NCBI GenBank assembly: GCA_949840855.1
Contig: CATKYP010000079.1
Coordinates: 1 to 5,132, forward strand
Length of the DNA stretch: 5,132 nucleotides
Source: an uncultured Bacilli bacterium
GTDB lineage: Bacteria; Bacillota_I; Bacilli_A; RF39; UBA660
Direction: 5' to 3'
Shown: positions 1 to 5,132 of the stretch, one piece after another
How positions within the stretch are numbered: position 1 is the stretch's first letter
How the letters are laid out: every line of letters begins with the position of its first letter
Made by a program: the position numbers and the translations under genes
Notes under the pieces: generated by a model
Told to the model about the DNA's origin: nothing
The model's input: the letters and a program-made list of their open reading frames with translations, nothing else
Databases searched by the model: none

Positions 1-633
1 AATTCAGAAGAATTAAAAACTATAGGAAGATTAAAGAAAAGTAGTTTTACAAGAGAAAGAAAAATGGGATTTACAAAATTAATGAAATATATTCTAAATA
101 AGAAAGGGCTAACTACAAGTATGGAGATTAATAAATTTTATAACGATGTCAATGAAGAAGAAAATATATCCAATCAGGCATTATTAGACCAAAGGTTAAA
201 ATTAAACCCAAAAGTATTTATAACATTAAATACAGATTATTTGAAATTATTTTATCAAGAACACAAAGAAGAAGTGAAATTATATAAGGGCTATTTATTA
301 AAAGCAGTAGATGGAAGTGATTTTGAAATACCAAATACAAAAGAATCCAAAAAAGCATATTGAACAGTAGGAACAAAAGTAGCAGATAAAGAGAATACTA
401 TAGCAAGGGCAACAGTATCTGTATGTTATGATGTGTTAAACAAATACATCATTGAAGGATTTATATCATCCTATCGAACAAGTGAAAATAAAAGTGCATT
501 AGAACATTTAAAACATGATCAAGAAATCACAAAAGATTATAAATCAATTTATATAATGGATAGAGGTTACATTTCAATAGAATTTATGCTTTCATGCATA
601 AAAAATAATAGTAAATTCTTAATTCGATTAGAT
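1..633 (+). pseudogene. IS4-like DDE transposase, truncated at both ends and interrupted by an in-frame stop
   Basis: The reading frame is open from base 1, so the 5' end lies outside the window; the ATG at 64 is internal, because the upstream residues (ending SFTRERK) read as normal transposase sequence. The DGSDFEIPNT motif at about 307-336 carries the first catalytic Asp of an RNase H-fold DDE transposase. A TGA at 361-363 interrupts the frame, and homologous-looking sequence resumes in the same frame (RATVSVCYDVLN, about 409-444). The MDRGY motif at about 556-570 carries the second catalytic Asp, as in IS4-family enzymes (DDE_Tnp_1 type). The protein-like sequence ends at KFLIRL (about 613-630); the C-terminal region with the catalytic Glu is absent and is replaced by the antisense of a serine recombinase. 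With a stop and a lost catalytic residue it cannot make an active enzyme. Family assignment is by motif only. Confidence 0.85.
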
Positions 634-634
634 A

Positions 635-1246
635 ATTCGTTTTTCCTTGTATTTTTTCTTTGTTATAGATGTTTGCAATAGTGCTATAAGAATTGCCTTC
701 AAAATATAAATTAAATATTCTTATAATTATATCTTTTGTTAATGGATCAGGAACTAATTTTTTATCAACTCGTTTAAATCCAATAGGACAAACTGCTGGA
801 ATATGACTTTGCTTAATGGCACCTGTCATACCAACTTTAGTTCTCTCACTTGTTCTTTCTATTTCGTTTTGTGAAACTGACATCATAATTCTAGTTACCA
901 TTTTTCCATTAGCTGTCGTTGTATTAATATCATCATTAGCACATACTAAATCAAATCCATATTTTTCAGAGGTTTTAAGTAAGTTTTCCCAGTCATATAT
1001 ACTTCTTGATAATCTATCTAGTTTTAAAGCAATAACAGTGTTTATTTTGCCTTTTTTAGCATTATCTATTAATCTATCAAATTCTGGTCTATGATTACCT
1101 GTTTTAGCGCTTATTCCAGCATCGGTATAGTAATCATATATCTTATAACCTTTAAACTTACAAAGTGCCTCTAATCTTTCTTTTTGTTCTGGTAAACTAA
1201 AACCTTCTTTTGCTTGATCTTCGGTAGATACTCTTACGGAACACAT
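635..1246 (-). pseudogene. Large serine recombinase, N-terminal catalytic part only
   Basis: The N-terminal resolvase/invertase domain fills residues 1-145: the VRVSTEDQ motif with the likely nucleophile Ser7 and Arg5, then DAGISAKTGNHRPEF (43-56), then LDRLSRS (76-82) with the conserved arginines. From about residue 150 the start of the Recombinase (PF07508-type) DNA-binding region is seen (CPIGFKRV, 153-160; GNSYSTIANIYNKEKIQGKTN, 184-204). Family members continue with Trp and several hundred more residues; here recognisable sequence stops at Asn204 and the remaining 16 codons to 584 are antisense transposase. The 5' end is also odd: no ribosome binding site precedes the ATG at 1246, and seven in-frame codons upstream (CFKIIRY, 1247-1267) resemble a normal recombinase N-terminus but contain no ATG, GTG or TTG before a TAG at 1268-1270. 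Site-specific integration would need the missing DNA-binding half, so it is probably dead. Confidence 0.85.
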
Positions 1247-1336
1247 ATACCGTATTATTTTAAAACACTAGATATCATCAATTTTGCTTACAAAATAAAT
1301 ATCAATATCACTATTGGTACTCAAATAAAACAAGAA

Positions 1337-1382
1337 AAAGTCCATATTGATAAATTAAATATAACTTTATCATTAGGACTTT
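1337..1382 (-). terminator. Rho-independent-like hairpin, second terminator behind the ATPase gene
   Basis: Arms AAAGTCC (1337-1343) and GGACTTT (1376-1382) pair over 7 bp. After a small internal loop, TGATAAA (1348-1354) pairs with TTTATCA (1366-1372), leaving an 11-base loop. Read on the minus strand, the stem is followed by a T-rich run (TTTTTCTTGTTTT), as expected of an intrinsic terminator. On the plus strand no T-run follows. It lies about 85 bp beyond the ATPase stop codon and would back up the nearer hairpin at 1422-1457. Confidence 0.55.
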
Positions 1383-1421
1383 AAAATAGCATATTTTAAA
1401 TTTAAAATAATTGTTGAATAA

Positions 1422-1457
1422 TAAAAATAGTTTTCATTACTTGTAAAACTATTTTTA
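1422..1457 (-). terminator. Hairpin terminator of the ATPase gene
   Basis: A perfect 13-bp inverted repeat, TAAAAATAGTTTT (1422-1434) with AAAACTATTTTTA (1445-1457), encloses a 10-base loop. It begins 11 bp after the ATPase stop codon. The stem is AT-rich, with a single G-C pair, so it is weaker than usual, and the minus-strand 3' side continues TTATT. Position and symmetry support a terminator; the low GC content of the stem limits confidence. Confidence 0.6.
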
Positions 1458-1467
1458 TATATATCAT

Positions 1468-2475
1468 TTATAAATGTAATTTAGGTGGAGTGGCATCCAT
1501 TTTTCTCAATTGTTTGGTTTTATTCAATTGAATCTTAATTTCATTATTAAATTTATTTTCTAAATCTTGAACATATCCATCTTGCCAATCCAATAAATCA
1601 GCAATCTCTCCAAATGTATTTAGCATTAACGATATATTACCATTAGCCCTGTTAACTAAATTACTATAAATTTTATCTGTCATAACGTTCTCATCAAAAA
1701 ATCTTTTAGAGTTATCTGTTATATCATTATATAATTTAATTCTTTTTTTTATAATTTGTTTGACAACATCTACATTTCTTCCATACGTAGCTGTTATAAT
1801 AGAATAACCTTTATTCTCCATTTCAATTTGTCTATTTCTATCTTCAAGTGATAAATCATCGACAGTAATTAAAGTTTTATCAAATAAATCAAAATACTTA
1901 CTCATAATTTTTTGCACATAAGCACTACTACCATTAATCCAATCAAAACGATCAATCGCTAAAGTTAATGTGTTACTTCCAAACTTTTTTTTAAATCTTT
2001 CTAATATTTCTGATGATATTTCAGTAGGCATTAAATATCTTTGTAATTCTTTTTTTTCATAGTACATATTATTGATACAATCATTCGTATTTCTAGATAT
2101 CTTTTTTAACAATTCTTCTATGTCTTTAAAATCAGACTCATACGTTAAAATATAATTTGCACTTATATAAGACAATAATTTCCAAGAAAATATTAATTCG
2201 TAATAATGATTTAAAAATCTTTCATCAAAATTTTCGTTAGGTATATTTGAAAATAAAGTAATTGGATCAAATTGCATCAACATAATTTGATTTTCAGTAC
2301 CAAACCCTTTGTCTTGAGTGTTATGAAGAATCACACTTTTTCCTGTTCCTCTACCACCGTTTAAAATTATTTTTTTTGAAGAATTTTCTATTATTTCTTT
2401 ACTCAATAAATCTGCTGGTTCTCTTATAAATTGTTCCATTTTAATTATTTCATGTGGCTTTATATATTTAATCAT
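1468..2475 (-). CDS. P-loop (AAA/STAND-like) ATPase of unknown function, 335 aa
   Basis: The protein has a clear Walker A motif, GGRGTGKS, at residues 40-47 behind a hydrophobic strand (KKIILN). A probable Walker B is LTLAIDRFD at 170-178 with Asp175, and a further strand ends in TLITVDD (201-207). The segment RANGNISLMLNTFGEIADLL (276-295) resembles the helical lid of AAA or Orc/Cdc6-like ATPases. No signal peptide, membrane segment or extra effector domain is visible, so it is probably a cytoplasmic nucleotide-driven switch or DNA-associated helper. The ATG start is well supported: GGGAGGT lies 7 nt upstream, and an extended -10 promoter precedes it. It follows a tyrosine recombinase fragment on the same strand after 79 bp, in the place where further integrase genes would be expected. 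It could be a transposition helper, a cargo defence-type ATPase, or unrelated; I do not recognise a named family. Confidence 0.8.
   Translation of the reverse strand: MIKYIKPHEIIKMEQFIREPADLLSKEIIENSSKKIILNGGRGTGKSVILHNTQDKGFGTENQIMLMQFDPITLFSNIPNENFDERFLNHYYELIFSWKLLSYISANYILTYESDFKDIEELLKKISRNTNDCINNMYYEKKELQRYLMPTEISSEILERFKKKFGSNTLTLAIDRFDWINGSSAYVQKIMSKYFDLFDKTLITVDDLSLEDRNRQIEMENKGYSIITATYGRNVDVVKQIIKKRIKLYNDITDNSKRFFDENVMTDKIYSNLVNRANGNISLMLNTFGEIADLLDWQDGYVQDLENKFNNEIKIQLNKTKQLRKMDATPPKLHL
1478..1491 (+). repeat. Related motif copy at the end of the ATPase gene
   Basis: AATTTAGGTGGAGT here matches AAATTATGTGGAGT (4122-4135) at 12 of 14 positions in the same orientation. It overlaps the last codons of the ATPase gene (PPKL). 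With the 4122-4135 copy it brackets the ATPase, the integrase fragment and the intact integrase as a direct repeat. In sequence this AT-rich, GTGGAGT is expected rarely by chance, but two mismatches keep the call tentative. Confidence 0.3.
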
Positions 2476-2481
2476 TCAAAA

Positions 2482-2506
2482 ACCTCCCTCTCCAAGTATT
2501 ATAACA
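2482..2506 (-). promoter_or_regulatory. Extended -10 promoter and strong ribosome binding site of the ATPase gene
   Basis: On the minus strand, TGTTATAAT (2498-2506) is a perfect extended -10 element. No convincing -35 is seen 16-18 bp upstream, which extended -10 promoters tolerate. GGGAGGT (2482-2488) sits 7 nt before the ATG at 2475. The 5' leader would be only about 16 nt. This suggests that the ATPase is transcribed independently of the integrase genes upstream. Confidence 0.6.
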
Positions 2507-2554
2507 TAATTTTTAATAATTACATTCATTTTTAAATCAGAAAAATTAAACATA

Positions 2555-2890
2555 TCAATAAATATGTGGAATAAATTCTTTCTTATATTTGATATTATAT
2601 TCATCAGAATAATAGACATTTTTATAATTATTTTGAATTAAATAAGTACAAAATTGTCTTACAGCAGTATATCTTAAGGCATGAGTATTATTAGATTCAT
2701 TCTCTCTTTTCATTAACCAGTTATTGTATAATTCTTCACTTATTTCTTTTTTATCTAAATTATTATCATTAAAGTATTTATCAAGTTTGTCATACCAATA
2801 AATCGTTTTTTTATTATAATCATATCCCATGCTTTTCTTATACTTAACAAACTCATCAAATTCATTTTTAAATATGCTTATAAAATTCAT
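2555..2890 (-). pseudogene. Second tyrosine recombinase, N-terminal core-binding domain only
   Basis: The 111 residues match the N-terminal SAM-like core-binding domain of phage-type tyrosine integrases: FKNEFDEFVKYKKSMGYDY (7-25), then a linker, then ALRYTAVRQFCTYLIQ (71-86), and finally FIPHIY (106-111). In such proteins FIPHIY is normally followed by an acidic stretch and the catalytic domain of about 190 residues. Here a TGA follows at once, and none of the R, K, H-x-x-R, H or Y catalytic residues appears in the next 79 bp. The start is firm: AGAGGT lies 6 nt before the ATG, and the gene begins 20 bp after the stop of the intact integrase, so the two are probably cotranscribed. The family usually exceeds 300 residues, so this is a truncation. 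It might still bind DNA and act as an accessory or regulator, but that is speculation. Confidence 0.8.
2563..2575 (+). repeat. Copy of the TATGTGGAGTAAA-like motif at the integrase truncation point
   Basis: TATGTGGAATAAA here differs at one base from the 13-mer TATGTGGAGTAAA at 4126-4138, in the same orientation. On the minus strand it overlaps the codons for the last residues (FIPHI) of the truncated integrase. Because Pro-His at this point is a family motif (codons CCA CAT), part of the match could be coincidence. Confidence 0.35.
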
Positions 2891-2910
2891 AGTTTTACCT
2901 CTAAAGATAA

Positions 2911-4083
2911 TTATTTTAAATTATTTACATCAATAGTTAAATATTTTTGTGTAGTTTTAATAGTTGAATGACCTAGCACAGAAGATATTGTAGTTATAGG
3001 TGTATTATCTTTTAATAAATTACTAGCAAGACTATGTCTTAATGAATGTGTTCCATGATGCTTATTTGAATAATCGATATTTGCTTTATCTAAATATTTT
3101 GTAACCATTACTCCAAAACTTTTTGAATGATATTTTCCCTTTGGAGCATAGTTGGTTGTGAATATATAATTATCATTCATATCTTTTTTTACATTTTTAA
3201 GATAATCTAATAATGGATATTTAACTTCATCTATTAAAGGTAGAGTTAATGTATTTTGTGTTTTTTGTTGAACTATATTTATTGTATTTAAATTCCAATT
3301 TATGTCACTTAATTTTAAATCAATAACATCACTTATTCTTAGACCAAGATAAATTAACAAAGTTAATATTAGATAATCTCTTTTACCTATTGATGTATTA
3401 ATGTCTACACAATTTAATAAATTTTCAATTTCATCATTGTTATAATAAGAAATTAAGTTACTTCTTGATTGTCCAACTATCCTTGGAAATAAACAACTAC
3501 CATTAAAATTAATTCTCTTAGTATCATAAAGCCAATTTACAATTCTTCTTACTTCATAGGTTAATTCTTCTTTGTATCGTAGTGAATAATCTAAATTATT
3601 AATAAAATCATAACAATGTATTTTTTCTAATTGACTAATATCATTAATTTTAGTTAATGAATTAAGAAATAATTTTGTTTTAATTAATTTACATTTTTTA
3701 GTAATAGGTTTAATATCTTTGGTATTCAAATAATTTTCATACTCCCTATAAACATCACAAAATTTGTCATTTGAAATAATTATATTGGCATGCTTTTTTA
3801 AATAATTTCCAGTAGCTTTAAATTCTAACAAATTTTTAAGATATTTGATTTTATCTAATTGATTATTATTAATTGGATTATAATAATCGAAATTGTAAGT
3901 TTCTTTAACAAAATCAGCTATAATTTCTTCATTTAAAGAATTTGTATTATTATCTAATAAATATTTTAAGAGTTTATTCATTTGTACTTTAATTCTTGAA
4001 ATTCTAGATTCACTATACCCATCATTCACCATCCTTTCAATAAAATCTAAAATAATAGTATTATATGTATTCAATAACATCAT
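2911..4083 (-). CDS. Tyrosine recombinase/site-specific integrase, complete, 390 aa
   Basis: This is a phage-integrase-family enzyme that cuts and rejoins DNA through a 3'-phosphotyrosyl link. The catalytic domain (about 215-390) has every expected residue: Arg249 in LGLRISD, Lys274 in the beta-hairpin (QQKTQN), His346 and Arg349 in THSLRHS, His372 in LGHS and the nucleophile Tyr381 in QKYL. The N-terminus is long: a helical segment (about 6-65) precedes a typical core-binding domain (about 105-195), so there may be two SAM-like modules. Such enzymes often lead multi-integrase cassettes, and here a second integrase fragment follows after 20 bp. The start is uncertain by a few codons: GAAGGAG directly abuts the first ATG (4083), so the adjacent ATG (4080) or TTG (4074) may be used instead. 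A putative promoter and repeat cluster lie upstream. It appears intact and could be active. Confidence 0.92.
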   Translation of the reverse strand: MMLLNTYNTIILDFIERMVNDGYSESRISRIKVQMNKLLKYLLDNNTNSLNEEIIADFVKETYNFDYYNPINNNQLDKIKYLKNLLEFKATGNYLKKHANIIISNDKFCDVYREYENYLNTKDIKPITKKCKLIKTKLFLNSLTKINDISQLEKIHCYDFINNLDYSLRYKEELTYEVRRIVNWLYDTKRINFNGSCLFPRIVGQSRSNLISYYNNDEIENLLNCVDINTSIGKRDYLILTLLIYLGLRISDVIDLKLSDINWNLNTINIVQQKTQNTLTLPLIDEVKYPLLDYLKNVKKDMNDNYIFTTNYAPKGKYHSKSFGVMVTKYLDKANIDYSNKHHGTHSLRHSLASNLLKDNTPITTISSVLGHSTIKTTQKYLTIDVNNLK

Positions 4084-4109
4084 CTCCTTCTTTTTTTGAA
4101 TACCACAAT

Positions 4110-4138
4110 ACTATACACAAAAAATTATGTGGAGTAAA
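4110..4138 (-). promoter_or_regulatory. Putative promoter of the intact integrase gene
   Basis: On the minus strand TTTACT (4133-4138) and TATAGT (4110-4115) are separated by exactly 17 bp and lie about 27 bp upstream of the start codon. Each is a partial match to the sigma-70-type consensus. The spacer contains one arm of the 11-bp inverted repeat (4125-4135), which would let a recombinase bound there block RNA polymerase; that regulation is inference. Confidence 0.4.
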
Positions 4139-4206
4139 AACAAAAAGAACCTAAGTAAAATAAGGGTTCTTTTAACTAACTCCAGATAATATTAAACTCC
4201 ACATAA
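4125..4206. repeat. Inverted and direct 11-12 bp repeats, candidate integrase recognition or attachment region
   Basis: TTATGTGGAGT (4125-4135) and ACTCCACATAA (4196-4206) form a perfect 11-bp inverted repeat 60 bp apart. AACTCCAGATAA (4178-4189) is a direct repeat of AACTCCACATAA (4195-4206) with one mismatch, start points 17 bp apart. A terminator hairpin sits between the outer arms. Clustered short repeats next to an integrase gene are typical of tyrosine recombinase binding sites, but no core crossover site can be proved from one window. Confidence 0.5.
4143..4173 (-). terminator. Intrinsic terminator of the acetyltransferase operon
   Basis: AAAAGAACC (4143-4151) and GGTTCTTTT (4165-4173) pair perfectly over 9 bp with a 13-base loop. 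On the minus strand the stem runs into TTTTTGTTTTT, a strong U-tract. It lies about 70 bp after the acetyltransferase stop codon and upstream of the integrase promoter, so it separates the right-hand operon from the integrase module. The stem is also T-rich on the plus side, so it may work in both directions. Confidence 0.75.
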
Positions 4207-4210
4207 GGTT

Positions 4211-4229
4211 ACTATAATGGAATTATAGT
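4211..4229. other. Short palindrome between the acetyltransferase gene and the repeat cluster
   Basis: ACTATAAT (4211-4218) and ATTATAGT (4222-4229) form a perfect 8-bp inverted repeat with a GGA loop. T-rich sequence follows only on the plus strand, where no gene ends, so a terminator role for the minus-strand gene is doubtful. It could be an operator or simply AT-rich symmetry. Confidence 0.35.
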
Positions 4230-4241
4230 TTTTAAAAATAA

Positions 4242-4688
4242 TCATTTTAAAATCTTTACATAACCATTATCGCATTCATAATGTAAGCTCTTATAAAACT
4301 CATTAGCACCAACATTATCTTTGTCAGCTAATAGACAGATAAATTCACAATTCATACTTTTAGCCATTTTTTCAATATATTTAAATAATCTAGTACCTAT
4401 TTTAAGTCTTCTATATTCTTTTTTTACACGAACGCTCCAAATCGTTATAAATGGATTATTTTCTTCAAAAATATCATGATGGATAATTGCTTTGGCAAAA
4501 CCTACAATTACATTATTATATTTTGCTACAATCAGTTGATAATCAGGATTATCTTTAATTTGACTAAATGTTTGTTTCATTTTAGTTCTATTTGTATTCA
4601 TTGGTCTTTCGGCATCATAAAGTTGTGCTACTTCTTCTAAATCTTCCTCTGTTAATTTACCAAACATTAATTCAAAACTTTCATACAT
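4242..4688 (-). CDS. GNAT-family N-acetyltransferase, 148 aa
   Basis: It is a single GNAT domain, which transfers an acetyl group from acetyl-CoA to an amine; the substrate cannot be told. Core strands QLIVAKYNNVIVGFAKAII (51-69) and FITIWSVRVKKEYRR (80-94) lead into motif A, RRLKIGTRLFKYIEKMAK (93-110). The usual R/Q-x-x-G-x-G/A pattern is weakened there, with Lys96 where the first glycine is normal. NEFYKSLHYE (129-138) is the usual motif B region. Length is typical. The ATG at 4688 is preceded by AGGGGG 10 nt upstream. The gene starts 16 bp after the stop of the kinase-like gene, so the two are probably one operon, ended by the hairpin at 4143-4173. It stops at TGA, showing that TGA is a stop codon here. 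Confidence 0.85.
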   Translation of the reverse strand: MYESFELMFGKLTEEDLEEVAQLYDAERPMNTNRTKMKQTFSQIKDNPDYQLIVAKYNNVIVGFAKAIIHHDIFEENNPFITIWSVRVKKEYRRLKIGTRLFKYIEKMAKSMNCEFICLLADKDNVGANEFYKSLHYECDNGYVKILK

Positions 4689-4704
4689 ATTTTATAATCC
4701 CCCT

Positions 4705-5132
4705 TTATTTTTTTGATATAGTCTTTTTCAGAGTTAAAATTATCCCATTTTCTTCTAGTGCTTCAGATAAATATTGTCTAGGTTTCATTATTATTCTTTC
4801 ATAATTATTAGCTTGTTCAAATAAATCAACTAAACTAGAAAATTCTTTTTCCCTTCTAGCAATGAATTCATCACTATTACCTCTTTTTTTGAATCGCTCT
4901 ACATATTCATCAAAATTATCTCTTGTAGGACAAACTAGTATAGTTCTTAAATTCTCAACTTGTGATGCAATATTAGAACCGTCATAAGCTTTAAATACGT
5001 GATCGATGAATGGAGATACAACTATTTTTTCTTCATTAAGTAATTTTATTGCATCAGCAAGAAAATTTTGAGGATAATCTGGATTTTCTGTTCTTAAATT
5101 TGTTGATCCTTTTCTCTGTTCAAGTGGCAAAT
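4705..5132 (-). CDS. Phage-type P-loop nucleotide/guanylate-kinase-like protein, C-terminal part
   Basis: The frame is open through the right edge, so the N-terminus is missing; the TTG at 5130 is more likely an internal leucine than a start. The visible 142 residues resemble a family of kinase-like proteins common in phages and gut Firmicutes. Shared features are a NPDYPQNFLADAI motif just after the nucleotide-binding region, then a strand EKIVVSPFIDHVFKA (34-48) followed by a predicted short strand TILVCPTRDNFDEYVERFKKRGNSDEFI (63-90, lid-like with basic residues), and a C-terminal IIMKPRQYLSEAL segment. The P-loop and the acidic DxDS motif would lie outside the window, so the assignment rests on family resemblance from memory. 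The gene ends at TAA 16 bp before the acetyltransferase, whose ribosome binding site overlaps the end of this gene. Confidence 0.6.
   Translation of the reverse strand, partial: LPLEQRKGSTNLRTENPDYPQNFLADAIKLLNEEKIVVSPFIDHVFKAYDGSNIASQVENLRTILVCPTRDNFDEYVERFKKRGNSDEFIARREKEFSSLVDLFEQANNYERIIMKPRQYLSEALEENGIILTLKKTISKK

Noticed and set aside
433..681. A separate small gene starting at 433
   Set aside because: It is the same frame as the transposase upstream of the TGA and carries the second catalytic motif; its last codons are antisense recombinase.
816..1094. Plus-strand open frame of 92 codons
   Set aside because: It is antisense to the serine recombinase catalytic domain, has no ribosome binding site and no protein-like motifs.
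2476..2553. A 25-codon minus-strand leader whose TGA directly abuts the ATPase ATG
   Set aside because: No ribosome binding site is present, and the -10 element of the ATPase promoter lies inside it, so it would not be on that transcript.
4211..4229. Terminator for a plus-strand gene
   Set aside because: No plus-strand gene ends there, and the minus strand has no U-tract after the stem.
4592..4804. Plus-strand open frame of 70 codons
   Set aside because: It is antisense to the acetyltransferase start and the kinase-like gene; its hydrophobic look comes from the AT-rich complement.
1..5132. CRISPR array, tRNA or rRNA genes, riboswitch
   Set aside because: No regularly spaced repeats, no cloverleaf or CCA-ended tRNA-like stretch and no recognisable conserved RNA core were seen.

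Overview
The window is very AT-rich, uses the standard bacterial code and has Shine-Dalgarno sites of GGAGG type. TGA ends the acetyltransferase gene and the integrase fragment, and every tryptophan checked is TGG. With the gene families present, this suggests a low-GC Bacillota-type bacterium (inference; no marker gene is present). Almost all genes lie on the minus strand, and the stretch reads as a mobile-element junk-and-cargo zone beside ordinary chromosomal or prophage genes.

Left third (1-1246): two broken mobility genes meet tail to tail. A plus-strand IS4-like DDE transposase runs in from the left edge, has an in-frame TGA at 361-363, and stops just after its second catalytic Asp motif. 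A minus-strand serine recombinase keeps its catalytic domain but loses its C-terminal half at the same point (about 628-634). The non-coding stretch 1247-1467 holds two tandem hairpin terminators that read on the minus strand.

Middle (1468-4241): a minus-strand module. A complete tyrosine recombinase (2911-4083) carries all the catalytic residues. Behind it lies the N-terminal DNA-binding part of a second tyrosine recombinase (2555-2890), whose catalytic domain is missing. The arrangement looks like the remnant of a multi-integrase (trio-type) element. Downstream is a 335-residue P-loop ATPase of unknown function (1468-2475) with its own extended -10 promoter and strong ribosome binding site. 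Close relatives of an 11-14 bp motif containing TATGTGGAGT occur at the end of the ATPase gene, at the truncation point of the second integrase, and twice or three times in the 158 bp upstream of the intact integrase. They are candidate recombinase binding or attachment sites, and one overlaps the proposed promoter of the integrase.

Right end (4242-5132): a two-gene minus-strand operon made of the C-terminal part of a P-loop kinase-like protein of a type common in phages and gut Firmicutes (cut by the window edge), followed 16 bp later by a GNAT acetyltransferase. It ends in a good hairpin terminator. This is probably the flanking sequence next to which the integrase module sits.
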